Of a stretch of 64,000 nucleotides of DNA, positions 29,930 through 38,266 are shown piece after piece. The stretch covers positions 186,001 to 250,000 of the forward strand of contig NZ_JAVDYB010000001.1 in NCBI RefSeq assembly GCF_031458235.1, given 5' to 3'. Source of the DNA: Catenuloplanes atrovinosus (GTDB lineage Bacteria; Actinomycetota; Actinomycetes; Mycobacteriales; Micromonosporaceae). Position 1 is the first letter of the stretch; every line of letters begins with the position of its first letter. The position numbers and the translations under genes were made by a program. The notes under the pieces were generated by a model. It saw only the letters and a program-made list of their open reading frames with translations. It ran no database searches and was not told where the DNA came from.

Positions 29930-30112
29930 ATGGCGAGTGCCGATCAAGCCCGAAAGACCTGGCGGCGCAGTACCCGATGTGACACCAGTGCATGCGTGGA
30001 GGTGGCGACCGCGCATTCCGGAACGTCGGTCAGGAACAGCACCGACGCGGCCGGGCCAATGCTGATCTTCTCTGCGGAAGCGTGGCGGGCATTCCTCGGA
30101 AAGATCAAGTGA
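29930..30112 (+). CDS. DUF397 protein, Cys-containing variant (second copy)
   Basis: ATG 29930 has a strong AAGGAGG upstream; an in-frame GTG at 29906 is less likely. The 60 residues include WRRSTRCDTSACVEVATAHS and MLIFSAEAWRAFLGKIK. They share with the first copy the unusual Cys-Asp-Thr-x-x-Cys-Val-Glu-Val-Ala loop, which indicates tandem duplication. It is cut off from the first copy by a terminator and so probably has its own promoter near 29890. Like its neighbour it is relatively AT-rich. Confidence 0.85.
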   Translation: MASADQARKTWRRSTRCDTSACVEVATAHSGTSVRNSTDAAGPMLIFSAEAWRAFLGKIK

Positions 30113-30298
30113 TCTCCGCCGGAGGATGCTGAGCGCGATCAAGTCAGCGGGTTACGCGCTCCGGACCATCGAGGTTCACCGAAAGGAGGGTGACTTTCCC
30201 CACGATCGATCCCCTAATCCATTCCTGGCCCCCGCGCCGTACCCCCACCCGACGTCGCCGCGGCGTCCCGGCGGGGGAGTCAGGTAAGGAGATGACGG

Positions 30299-31873
30299 AT
30301 GGATCGTAGACGCGCACTCACCACGGCGGTGGTCATCGCCACGGCAGGTGCCGCCGTCGCGCTGACGTTCCCCGCGTTCGCCGGGACCGGTGAGCGGGAG
30401 CGGCCCAGCGGTGACGTGACCGCCGACCGTGCGCTCGCCGCGCCCGAGGTGCTGGCCGCGCTCTCCCGCGACTTCGGCCTGACCACCGAGCAGGCGACCG
30501 ACCGGCTGGCGGCGGAGCGGGAGGCGGCGGAGGCGGTCCGTACCGTCAAGGCCGCGGCCGGCGCCGCGTGGGCCGGTGCGTGGCTCGCCGAGAACGCAGA
30601 GACACTGACCATCGCGGTGACGGACCAGGCGCTGGCCGACGAGGTTCGGGCGGCCGGCGCCGAGCCGAAGATCGTGGCGCACAGCTCGGCCGTGCTGGAC
30701 CAGGTCAAGTCCGCGCTCGACACGAACGCGGACGAGGCCGCCGAGTCGATCCCCGGCTGGTACGTCGACCCGTCGAGCAACACCGTGGTCGTGCTGGCCC
30801 GCGCGGACGTCGCGGACGCGGAGGCGACCGCGAAGGAGTTCGCCGAGGCCAGCGGCGTGGACGCGGCGGCGGTGCGGGTCGAGACCAGCGAGGAGGCGCC
30901 GAAGCCGCTGTTCGACGTGGTCGGCGGCGACGCGTACTCGGTCGGCAACGCGGGCTGCTCGATCGGCTTCTCGGTGGTCGGCGGCTTCGTCACGGCCGGC
31001 CACTGCGGCCGGGCCGGCGCGGACACCCGCGGCGTGAACGGCGTGGCGCAGGGCGAGATCACCGCCTCCTCGTTCCCCGGCGACGACTTCGCGGTGGTTC
31101 GGACGAACGCGGACTGGACGCCGACCGCCTCGGTCAACAACTACAACGGCGGCGTGCTGCCGGTCGCCGGTTCCGAGGTCGCACCGGTCGGCGCGTCCAT
31201 CTGCCGCTCCGGAGCCACCACCGGCCTGCACTGCGGCGAGGTGCGGGCGCTGAACGCCACGGTCAACTACGCCGAGGGTACGGTCACCGGCCTCACCCGG
31301 ACCAGCGTCTGCGCCGAGCCGGGCGACTCCGGCGGCGCGTTCATCGCCGGCGACCAGGCCCAGGGCGTCACGTCCGGCGGCTCCGGCGACTGCACCCGCG
31401 GCGGCGTCACGTTCTTCCAGCCGGTCAACGAGATCCTGGAGCGGAACAACCTGACGCTGATCACCACCGGCGACGGCGGCACCCCGCCCGCCACCACGCC
31501 GCCCGCGACGCCGCCGGCCACCACGCCGCCGGCCGAGCCGAGCGAGCCGCCGGCCGACGGCGGGGACTGCGCGGCCGAGGGCAGCGTGGCGCGCGACGGC
31601 ACGATCACCCGGCCCGGCCAGCGCCGCGACGTGGTCCGCTTCCGGGCGCCGGCCGGCACGCACGCGGCCTGCCTGACCGCGCCCGAGGGCGCCGACTTCG
31701 ACCTCTACCTCCAGCAGCAGGTGAACGGCGGCCGCTGGGTCACCGTCGCCCGCGCCGCCACGGACGCGGGGTCGGAGACGCTGACCTTCGAGGGCGGGGC
31801 CGGCAATTACCGCTACCGTGTCGCCTCGGCCTCCGGGACCGGCGAGTTCGAGCTGCGCTTCGCGGTGAACTAG
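30299..31873 (+). CDS. Secreted S1 family serine protease (streptogrisin-like) with C-terminal PPC-type domain
   Basis: The 524-residue preproprotein has a signal peptide (residues 1-29, twin Arg near the start, hydrophobic core VVIATAGAAVALTFPAFA). A propeptide extends to about residue 203. The chymotrypsin-fold domain has catalytic His235 (TAGHC), Asp263 (GDDFAVV) and Ser344 (EPGDSGGAF). A Pro/Thr linker, near 393-425, leads to a C-terminal beta domain (about 427-524) like the bacterial pre-peptidase C-terminal domain. Cys pairs typical of streptogrisins are present. ATG 30299 has AAGGAG upstream. It is probably an extracellular protease. The 186 bp upstream contain no other supported gene. 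Confidence 0.93.
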   Translation: MDRRRALTTAVVIATAGAAVALTFPAFAGTGERERPSGDVTADRALAAPEVLAALSRDFGLTTEQATDRLAAEREAAEAVRTVKAAAGAAWAGAWLAENAETLTIAVTDQALADEVRAAGAEPKIVAHSSAVLDQVKSALDTNADEAAESIPGWYVDPSSNTVVVLARADVADAEATAKEFAEASGVDAAAVRVETSEEAPKPLFDVVGGDAYSVGNAGCSIGFSVVGGFVTAGHCGRAGADTRGVNGVAQGEITASSFPGDDFAVVRTNADWTPTASVNNYNGGVLPVAGSEVAPVGASICRSGATTGLHCGEVRALNATVNYAEGTVTGLTRTSVCAEPGDSGGAFIAGDQAQGVTSGGSGDCTRGGVTFFQPVNEILERNNLTLITTGDGGTPPATTPPATPPATTPPAEPSEPPADGGDCAAEGSVARDGTITRPGQRRDVVRFRAPAGTHAACLTAPEGADFDLYLQQQVNGGRWVTVARAATDAGSETLTFEGGAGNYRYRVASASGTGEFELRFAVN

Positions 31874-31891
31874 CGGTCACCGGAAAGACGT

Positions 31892-31929
31892 CGGTGCGAG
31901 GCGGTCAACGGGTCAGCCGCCTCGCACCG
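31892..31929 (+). terminator. Terminator-like hairpin after the S1 protease gene
   Basis: A perfect 13-bp stem (31892-31904 with 31917-31929) encloses a 12-nt loop 18 bp after the stop codon. There is no T-run. Confidence 0.75.
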
Positions 31930-31955
31930 ATCTCCCGTTCTCAGGGCCACGATCT

Positions 31956-31998
31956 CCCCGCTTCCGGCGTGGTCGCGGGCCGCTTGCTCCCGCGGGCA
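31956..31998 (-). repeat. Partial copy of the dispersed repeat, copy E
   Basis: The plus strand reads CCCGCTTCCGGCGTGGTC, then CTTGCTCCCGCGGGCA, the conserved end block of the element in the copy-B orientation. It sits between the S1 protease terminator and the DUF2784 gene. Confidence 0.65.
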
Positions 31999-32090
31999 CC
32001 GGTCGGCCGCATGAGCACAGGGGTGGGTGGCCGGGGGCCGGGCTCCCTGCGATCCGTGGGTGGGCGCTTCACAAGAGCTACCGTGGCGGC

Positions 32091-32492
32091 GTGGACTATC
32101 AGGCGCTGGTCGTGGTCGCGCTGGTGCTGCACGCCGGCTTCCTGGCGTACCTGGCGGTCGGCGGCCTGGTCGCGTGGTGGTGGCCGCGGACGATCTGGGC
32201 GCACCTGCTCGCCGCGGTCTGGGGCGTGCTGGTGGTGGCCGCGTCGCTGCCCTGCCCGCTGACCACCCTGGAGCACTGGGCGCGCCGCCACGCCGGACAG
32301 TCCGTCCCGGACGCCGGGTTCATCGACCGTTACCTGACCGGCGTGATCTACCCCGAGGACCAGGTGTGGACGGCCCGGATCGTGCTGGCGCTGGTGGTGG
32401 TCGCCTCTTGGGTGGGGTTCGCGCTGCGGTGGCGCCGTCGCCGCGCGCAGGATCGCGCCCGCATTTCAGGTCAAGCCGCGACATATCGGTGA
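32091..32492 (+). CDS. DUF2784 membrane protein
   Basis: This 133-residue protein has three or four transmembrane segments and the DUF2784 pattern: an early HAGFLAYLAVGG, then CPLTTLEHWARRHAGQ, then GFIDRYLTGVIYPED. The family has no established function. GTG 32091 is the start (VDYQALVVVALVLH read as Met). The gene is separate from the S1 protease by a terminator and a repeat fragment, and precedes ftsK by 74 bp. Confidence 0.87.
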   Translation: MDYQALVVVALVLHAGFLAYLAVGGLVAWWWPRTIWAHLLAAVWGVLVVAASLPCPLTTLEHWARRHAGQSVPDAGFIDRYLTGVIYPEDQVWTARIVLALVVVASWVGFALRWRRRRAQDRARISGQAATYR

Positions 32493-32566
32493 GAGTGAGA
32501 TCTCGTTGCGAGTGACACGCGGCGAATAGACCGGCCTTACCGGCGTGCCGCCGTTACCGTGGCATC

Positions 32567-35131
32567 ATGGCAGGTCGTACCTCTCCGGCGAAGCGGCGGA
32601 CCACGCCGGCGGCGCGGACGGGCACATCCTCCTCGCGCACCCCGGCGTCGTCCCGCGCCCGCGCGTCCGCGCCCCGGAAGTCCACGGCCCGGCGGCCCGC
32701 GCCGCGCGCCCGGGCCCGGCGCGGCAGCGTCAACCCGCTGGTGCTCGCGGCCGGCGGCCTCGGCGCACTGTGGATGTTCGTGGCCAACGGCGTCGGCTGG
32801 AGTGTGCGGCAGGTCGGGCGCGGCGCGGCCACCGCGCGGGAGCTGGACCCGGCGCACCGCCGCGACGGCACCGGGCTGCTCATGCTCGGCCTGGCCATCC
32901 TGATCGCGGTCGCGGTCTGGTTCGAGTCGGCCGGGCCGGTCGGCGCCTGGCTGGCGGACACGATCCGGCTGTTCTTCGGCGCCATCTCGATAGCGATTCC
33001 GCTGCTGCTGCTCTACGGCGCGGTCCGGCTGATGCGCGAGCCGGCCGATCCCGCGCACCGGGGCAGCGGCCTGGTCGGCTGGACCGCGCTGATCGTGGCC
33101 GGCGACGCGCTGCTGCACGTGGCGCAGCGCCCGGTCAGCGATCAGCAACTGGACTACGCGGGCGGCCTCATCGGCTACGGCGTCGGCCATGTGCTGGTGC
33201 TCGCCGTGACGCCGTGGGTGGCCGTACCGCTGCTGGTGTTGCTCATGCTCTTCGGCGTGCTGGTGGTCACCGCCACGCCGATCAACAAGATCCCGGAGCG
33301 GCTCGGCGACCTGTTCGAGGCGTTCGCCGGCCGGCCGGTCGCGGACCGTTCCCGCCACGACCTCGACGACGACGAGGACCTCGACGACGAGGACGAGGAG
33401 GAGGAGCCGCCGCGGCCCGCGCGCCGCCGCGCCGCCCGCCGCAAGGCCGCCGGGCACGCGGACACGCCGCCCGACGAGCCGCCGGCCGAGTTCCCGCCGC
33501 CACCGGTGGACGACGACGGCTTCGACGAGCTGCTCGACGACATGCACGACACGGTGGCGCTGCCGAAGATCACCAAGACGAAGAAGGCGTCCGGCCGCCG
33601 GGTCGCGCCGGAGCACTCGCCCGCGCCGCCGACCCGCGCGGAGCAGCTCGCGATCACCGCGATCGAGGGCGACTACAAGCTGCCGCCGCCGGACCTGCTC
33701 AAGGCCGGCGCGGCGGCGAAGAAGGCCAGCAAGGCCAACGAGGAGATCACCGCCGCGCTGGAGGGCGTGTTCGACCAGTTCGGGGTGGACGCGCAGGTCA
33801 CCGGCTTCACCCGGGGCCCGACCGTGACGCGGTACGCGGTGGAGCTGGGCCGCGGCGTGAAGGTCGAGCGGATCACCCAGCTCTCCCGGAACATCGCCTA
33901 CGCCGTGAAGTCCGCGGACGTGCGCATCCTCAGCCCGATCCCGGGCAAGTCCGCGGTCGGCGTGGAGATCCCGAACACCGATCCGGAGAACGTCGCGCTC
34001 GGCGACGTGCTGCGCTCCTACAACGCCACGTCGAACGACCACCCGATGCTGGCCGCGCTCGGCAAGGACATCGAGGGCGGGTTCGTGGTGGCGAACCTGG
34101 CGAAGATGCCGCACATCCTGATCGCGGGCGCGACCGGCGCGGGCAAGTCGTCCTGCCTGAACTCGCTGCTCGTGTCGATCCTCACCCGGGCCACGCCGGA
34201 CGAGGTGCGGCTGCTGCTGATCGACCCGAAGCGGGTGGAGATGACCTCCTACGAGGGCATCCCGCACCTGGTCACGCCGATCGTCACGGACCCGAAGAAG
34301 GCGGCCACCGCGCTCGAGTGGGTCGTGGGCGAGATGGACATGCGCTACGACGACCTCGCGGCGAACGGCGTGCGCCACATCGACGACTTCAACCGCAAGG
34401 TGCGCAACGGGGAGATCACGGCGCCGCCCGGCGTGGAGCGGGAGCTGAAGCCGTACCCGTATCTGCTGGTGATCGTGGACGAGCTGGCCGACCTGATGAT
34501 GGTGGCGCCGCGCGACGTCGAGGACTCGATCGTGCGGATCACGCAGCTGGCCCGCGCGGCCGGCATCCACCTGGTGCTGGCCACCCAGCGGCCGTCCGTG
34601 GACGTGGTCACCGGCCTGATCAAGGCGAACGTGCCGTCCCGGCTGGCGTTCGCCACGTCGTCGCTGGCGGACTCGCGGGTCATCCTGGACCAGCCGGGCG
34701 CGGAGAAGCTGCTCGGCCGCGGCGACGGCCTGTTCCTGCCGATGGGCGCGTCCAAGCCGACCCGCATCCAGGGCGCGTGGATCACCGAGGCGGAGATCGC
34801 CGCGGTGGTCAAGTTCTGCAAGGACCAGCGGGAGCCGGAGTTCAAGGAGAACGTCACCGAGGCGGTCCCGGACCCGAAGAAGCAGATCGACGAGGAGGTC
34901 GGCGACGACCTCGACCTGCTGCTCCAGGCGATCGAGCTGGTGGTCACCAGCCAGTTCGGCTCCACCTCGATGCTGCAGCGCAAGCTGCGCGTGGGCTTCG
35001 CCAAGGCGGGCCGGCTGATGGACCTGATGGAGTCGCGCGGGATCGTCGGCCCGTCCGAGGGCTCCAAGGCCCGGGACGTGCTGATCAAGCCGGACGAGCT
35101 GGAAGAGGCGCTGGCGGCGCTGCGTCCGTAG
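32567..35131 (+). CDS. ftsK: DNA translocase FtsK/SpoIIIE
   Basis: FtsK pumps chromosomal DNA through the division septum. The 854-residue protein has a basic N-terminus, four transmembrane segments (about residues 55-235), an acidic and Pro-rich linker (about 260-340), and an ATPase motor. The motor has Walker A GATGAGKS near residue 521, Walker B LLVIVDELADLMM, and LATQRPSVDVVTGLIKANVP. A C-terminal gamma winged helix (TSMLQRKLRVGFAKAGRLMD) recognises KOPS. All modules are present. Its last 47 bp overlap the end of the convergent DUF3291 gene. In mycobacteria ftsK also lies near pgsA, clgR and recA. Confidence 0.97.
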   Translation: MAGRTSPAKRRTTPAARTGTSSSRTPASSRARASAPRKSTARRPAPRARARRGSVNPLVLAAGGLGALWMFVANGVGWSVRQVGRGAATARELDPAHRRDGTGLLMLGLAILIAVAVWFESAGPVGAWLADTIRLFFGAISIAIPLLLLYGAVRLMREPADPAHRGSGLVGWTALIVAGDALLHVAQRPVSDQQLDYAGGLIGYGVGHVLVLAVTPWVAVPLLVLLMLFGVLVVTATPINKIPERLGDLFEAFAGRPVADRSRHDLDDDEDLDDEDEEEEPPRPARRRAARRKAAGHADTPPDEPPAEFPPPPVDDDGFDELLDDMHDTVALPKITKTKKASGRRVAPEHSPAPPTRAEQLAITAIEGDYKLPPPDLLKAGAAAKKASKANEEITAALEGVFDQFGVDAQVTGFTRGPTVTRYAVELGRGVKVERITQLSRNIAYAVKSADVRILSPIPGKSAVGVEIPNTDPENVALGDVLRSYNATSNDHPMLAALGKDIEGGFVVANLAKMPHILIAGATGAGKSSCLNSLLVSILTRATPDEVRLLLIDPKRVEMTSYEGIPHLVTPIVTDPKKAATALEWVVGEMDMRYDDLAANGVRHIDDFNRKVRNGEITAPPGVERELKPYPYLLVIVDELADLMMVAPRDVEDSIVRITQLARAAGIHLVLATQRPSVDVVTGLIKANVPSRLAFATSSLADSRVILDQPGAEKLLGRGDGLFLPMGASKPTRIQGAWITEAEIAAVVKFCKDQREPEFKENVTEAVPDPKKQIDEEVGDDLDLLLQAIELVVTSQFGSTSMLQRKLRVGFAKAGRLMDLMESRGIVGPSEGSKARDVLIKPDELEEALAALRP

Positions 35132-35582
35132 TGGCGGGCGCCGGGAACGGCGCGCGGAACGTGAACGCGTCCGGCGTCGGCCCGTTCGCGCCGAGCGCGC
35201 GCAGCCGCGCCACCCCCTCCTCCGGCGTGGGCAGCGTGCCGGCCGGGATCCACCACAGCACCAGCGACGCCCGGTAACCGAGCGGCACGAACCACTCGCG
35301 CCGCCGCCGCAGGTAGTCGAGGTGCTCACTCTGATAGGTGAACGCGCGCAACGCCTCCACCGACTCCCAGACCGACAGCGTGACGATCACGTCCGGCTCG
35401 GTCGGCCGCACCGTGGTGGCGTCGCCGGCCGGCCCCTCGGCCAGCCGCCAGACGAAGCCGGGGGAGCGGTCGGCCAGCGCGTTCATCAGGTCGAGGCCGG
35501 CGACGAATCCGGCGGTGGCCGGGTCGTCCAGCGGTGCGCGGAGGCGGGCGGCGTTGAACTGGGCGAGGTGATAGCCGGTCAT
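35085..35582 (-). CDS. DUF3291 domain protein
   Basis: This 165-residue protein matches DUF3291, an alpha/beta barrel related to antibiotic-biosynthesis monooxygenases. It opens YHLAQFNAARLRAPLDDP and contains LSVWESVEALRAFTYQSEHL and WWIPAGTLPTPEEG. Function is unknown. ATG 35582 is the start; the longer TTG start is less plausible. It lies 32 bp downstream of the SufR-like regulator on the same strand and is probably co-transcribed. The last 47 bp overlap ftsK in antisense. Confidence 0.88.
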   Translation of the reverse strand: MTGYHLAQFNAARLRAPLDDPATAGFVAGLDLMNALADRSPGFVWRLAEGPAGDATTVRPTEPDVIVTLSVWESVEALRAFTYQSEHLDYLRRRREWFVPLGYRASLVLWWIPAGTLPTPEEGVARLRALGANGPTPDAFTFRAPFPAPATTDAAPPAPLPARPA

Positions 35583-35614
35583 GCCGGTAGTCTCGCCACT
35601 CGCCCGCTCTAATG

Positions 35615-36268
35615 TCAATCAGATTTGTTTTTAGAGTCGGCCAGCGTGACGCAGCACCGGCCCGGCGCCGCGTCCATCCGCGCCTCCCAGGACCGGTCCA
35701 GCCCCGATCCCTCCAGCAGCCCGCGCACCATGGCCAGGTTCATGCCGCAGATCAGCGGCGGGAACTGCTCGGCCAGCCGGTGGAACGGGCAGTTGCGCAG
35801 CTCGATCCGGCCCTCCCCGGCCGGGGACGGCAGGTAGCCGTGCGCGGCCAGCAGCGCGCCGACGTCGTTCCCGGCGCCCTCGGCGGTGCCGTGGGCGCGG
35901 GCCGCGTCGAACAGCGCGGTGTCCGCGCCGGCCCGCTCCACCGCCTCGGCCAGCAGTTCCGCCGCGGTCCGGTAGGCGCGCGGCGGCACGCTCACCTCGT
36001 GCTCGGCCGCGGTCGCGCGGTAAAGCTTCGCGGGCCGGCCGGCGCCCGGGCCGGAGCGGCCGGTACGGCGCGCGTAGGTGACCTCCAGCAGGCCCGCGTC
36101 CACCAGCTTGTCCAGGTGATGGGCGGCGAGCGTGCGGCCGACGCCGAGCGCCTCCGCCACCTCGTCGCGCCCGACCGGCGCGCCACCGGCCGCGATCACC
36201 TCGCGGTAGGCGGCGCGCCGCACGCCGTCGGTGAGTGCGGAGACGGCGGTCAGCCCGGAATCGTCCAT
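35615..36268 (-). CDS. Winged-helix regulator of the SufR-like COG2345 family
   Basis: The 217-residue protein has an N-terminal winged helix with VGRDEVAEALGVGRTLAAHH and DKLVDAGLLEVTYARRTGRS. Its C-terminal sensor region carries Cys residues in NCPFHRLAEQFPP, LICGMNLAMV and GRCCVTL, the spacing that binds an Fe-S cluster in SufR-type proteins. This suggests redox or iron sensing, but the regulon is unknown. A 7-bp inverted repeat lies 15 bp upstream of the ATG, a likely autoregulatory operator. DUF3291 follows, and a guanidinium exporter precedes it on the same strand. Confidence 0.87.
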   Translation of the reverse strand: MDDSGLTAVSALTDGVRRAAYREVIAAGGAPVGRDEVAEALGVGRTLAAHHLDKLVDAGLLEVTYARRTGRSGPGAGRPAKLYRATAAEHEVSVPPRAYRTAAELLAEAVERAGADTALFDAARAHGTAEGAGNDVGALLAAHGYLPSPAGEGRIELRNCPFHRLAEQFPPLICGMNLAMVRGLLEGSGLDRSWEARMDAAPGRCCVTLADSKNKSD

Positions 36269-36282
36269 CGCGCCATCGTAGA

Positions 36283-36298
36283 ACCAACGCCCGTTGGT
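36283..36298 (-). promoter_or_regulatory. Palindromic operator candidate for the SufR-like regulator
   Basis: ACCAACG (36283-36289) and CGTTGGT (36292-36298) form a perfect inverted repeat with a 2-bp centre, directly upstream of the regulator ATG at 36268. The inner CAAC and GTTG arms resemble half-sites reported for SufR-type regulators. Confidence 0.55.
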
Positions 36299-36312
36299 CT
36301 TAGACGTCGGTG

Positions 36313-36627
36313 TCAGTGGAAGACCTTGAGCCCGACCACGCCCGCCACCACGAGCAGCAGGCTGAGAATGCGCGGCAGCGAGGCCGACTCGCCCAGCATC
36401 GTCATGCCGACGATCGCGGTGCCGGCCGCGCCGATGCCGACCCAGACCGCGTAGCCGGTGCCGACCGGGATGGTGCGCAGCGCGTAGCCGAGGCCGGCCA
36501 TGCTCAGCACCAGCGCGACGCCGAAGATCGAGCTCGGCAGCCAGCGGGAGAAACCGTCGCTCTTCTCCAGCGCGATCGCCCAGACGGTCTCCAGGACGCC
36601 GGAGAGGACCAGAACCAGCCATGCCAT
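36313..36627 (-). CDS. SMR family guanidinium exporter (Gdx/SugE type)
   Basis: This 104-residue, four-helix small multidrug resistance protein has the membrane Glu in GVLETVWAIALEKSDGF and the Gdx-class segment IPVGTGYAVWVGIGAAGTA. Gdx proteins export guanidinium in exchange for protons. The guanidine-III riboswitch upstream supports guanidinium, rather than quaternary amines, as substrate. ATG 36627 has GGGGTGG upstream, close to the 3' strand of the riboswitch. The SufR-like regulator follows 44 bp downstream with its own operator. Confidence 0.93.
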   Translation of the reverse strand: MAWLVLVLSGVLETVWAIALEKSDGFSRWLPSSIFGVALVLSMAGLGYALRTIPVGTGYAVWVGIGAAGTAIVGMTMLGESASLPRILSLLLVVAGVVGLKVFH

Positions 36628-36641
36628 GACGAGTCACCACC

Positions 36642-36685
36642 CCGCGGCCGTCTTCGCAGAACCGGGTACGACCGCACTCGTCCGG
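36642..36685 (-). ncRNA. Guanidine-III (ykkC-III) riboswitch
   Basis: On the minus strand the 44-nt sequence begins CCGGACGAGTGCGGTCGTAC, continues CCGGTTCTGCG, and ends AAGACGGCCGCGG. This matches the guanidine-III class pattern: CCGG, ACGAG, GUACCCGG, then AAGACGG. P1 pairs CCGG with CCGG. The pseudoknot stem P2 pairs GCGGTCGT with ACGGCCGC, eight pairs including one G-U. The 3' strand lies next to the ribosome site of the SMR gene, so control of translation is likely. Assignment is by recognition; no covariance search was run. Confidence 0.9.
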
Positions 36686-36805
36686 GACGACCGCGAGCCG
36701 CGGGCGTCACGTCACCGACGGTAGCACCGGCGCCGTCACCTCCGCCGTGGCTCAGCTCACCGGGCGACGTCGAGGTATCGGCCGCGGTGCCGGTACCCTC
36801 GGGTG

Positions 36806-38266
36806 GTGTCTGTAACACCTTCTTCCCCCAGTCGGCGCGTCGCCATGCTGACCCTCGGCTGCGCCCGTAACGAGGTCGACTCCGAGGAGCTGGCCGCCCG
36901 TCTCGACGCCGAGGGCTGGCAGGTCGGCACGGACGCGGAGAACGCGGACGTCGTGCTGGTCAACACCTGCGGCTTCGTGGAGAAGGCGAAACAGGACTCG
37001 ATCGACACGCTGCTCGCCGCGCACGAGACCGGCGCCAAGGTGGTCGCGGCCGGCTGCATGTCCGAGCGGTACGGCCGGGAGCTGGCCGAGAGCCTGCCCG
37101 AGGCCAGCGCCGTGCTCGGCTTCGACGACTACCCCGACATCTCCGCCCGGCTGAACGCGGTGCTCAACGGCGAGACGCTGGAAGCGCACACGCCGCGCGA
37201 CCGCCGCCAGCTGCTGCCGATCACGCCGGTGGCCCGCCGCGACACCACCGTGGTCGTGCCCGGCCACTCCGTCGTCGACGCGGCCACGCCCGCGCACCTG
37301 CGCCCGGTGCTGCGCCGCCGGCTGGAGAGCGGCCCGGTCGCCTCGCTGAAGCTGGCCAGCGGCTGCGACCGCAAGTGCGCGTTCTGCGCGATCCCGGCGT
37401 TCCGCGGCGCGTTCGTCTCTCGCAAGCCGGACGAGCTGCTCGCCGAGGCCGAGTGGCTGGCCGGCACCGGCGTCCGCGAGCTGGTCCTGGTCAGTGAGAA
37501 CTCGACGTCGTACGGCAAGGACCTGGGCGACCCGCGCCTGCTGGAGAAGCTGCTGCCGCAACTGGCCGCGGTCACCGGCATCGTCCGCGTGCGGGTCAGC
37601 TACCTCCAGCCGGCCGAGACCCGGCCCGGGCTGGTCGAGGCGATCGCCACCACGCCCGGCGTCGCGCCCTACTTCGACCTGTCGTTCCAGCACTCCAGCG
37701 AGCCGCTGCTGCGCCGGATGCGCCGGTTCGGCTCCACCGACCGGTTCCTGGAGCTGCTGGCGTCCGCGCGGACGCTGTCGCCGGAGGCGGGCGCGCGCAG
37801 CAACTTCATCGTCGGCTTCCCGGGCGAGACGCGCGCGGACGTGGACGAGCTGATCCGCTTCCTGACCGAGGCCCGGCTCGACGCGGTCGGCGTGTTCGAC
37901 TACAGCGACGAGGACGGCACCGAGGCCGCCGGCCTGCCCGGCAAGGTCCGGAAGAGCACGATCAAGAAGCGGTACGACGAGGTGGTCGCGCTCGTCGACG
38001 AGCTGGTCAACCAGCGCGCCGAGGAGCGGGTCGGCACCACGGTCGAGGTGCTGGTCGACACGGTCGACGGCGACGAGATCGAGGGCCGCGCCCACCACCA
38101 GGCCCCGGAGGTGGACGGCTCCACCACGCTGGTGGCCGGCGACACGGGCGTGGACGTGGGGGCGCTGCGGCCCGGCGACCTGGTGCGCGCGACCGTGACC
38201 GGCACCGAGGGCGTGGACCTGGTGGCCGTACCCACCGAGATGATCTCAGCGGCGGCCGCCCGGTGA
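36806..38266 (+). CDS. rimO: Ribosomal protein S12 methylthiotransferase RimO
   Basis: RimO is a radical SAM enzyme that methylthiolates an Asp in S12. The protein of about 486 residues has the N-terminal UPF0004 domain with its Cys residues ([33 protein letters not shown]). The radical SAM motif [16 protein letters not shown] has cluster Cys at about 187, 191 and 194, and a C-terminal TRAM-like domain follows. GTG 36806 is taken as the start; GTG 36803 is adjacent. The stop overlaps the GTG of pgsA. The rimO-pgsA-cinA order is common in actinobacteria. Confidence 0.95.
   Translation: MSVTPSSPSRRVAMLTLGCARNEVDSEELAARLDAEGWQVGTDAENADVVLVNTCGFVEKAKQDSIDTLLAAHETGAKVVAAGCMSERYGRELAESLPEASAVLGFDDYPDISARLNAVLNGETLEAHTPRDRRQLLPITPVARRDTTVVVPGHSVVDAATPAHLRPVLRRRLESGPVASLKLASGCDRKCAFCAIPAFRGAFVSRKPDELLAEAEWLAGTGVRELVLVSENSTSYGKDLGDPRLLEKLLPQLAAVTGIVRVRVSYLQPAETRPGLVEAIATTPGVAPYFDLSFQHSSEPLLRRMRRFGSTDRFLELLASARTLSPEAGARSNFIVGFPGETRADVDELIRFLTEARLDAVGVFDYSDEDGTEAAGLPGKVRKSTIKKRYDEVVALVDELVNQRAEERVGTTVEVLVDTVDGDEIEGRAHHQAPEVDGSTTLVAGDTGVDVGALRPGDLVRATVTGTEGVDLVAVPTEMISAAAAR

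Noticed and set aside
30190-30309. A 39-codon GTG frame with AAAGGAGGG upstream, overlapping the start of the S1 protease gene
   Set aside because: The peptide is Arg/Pro-rich without protein-like features, and the protease has its own good ribosome site. It could still be a leader, but support is too weak.
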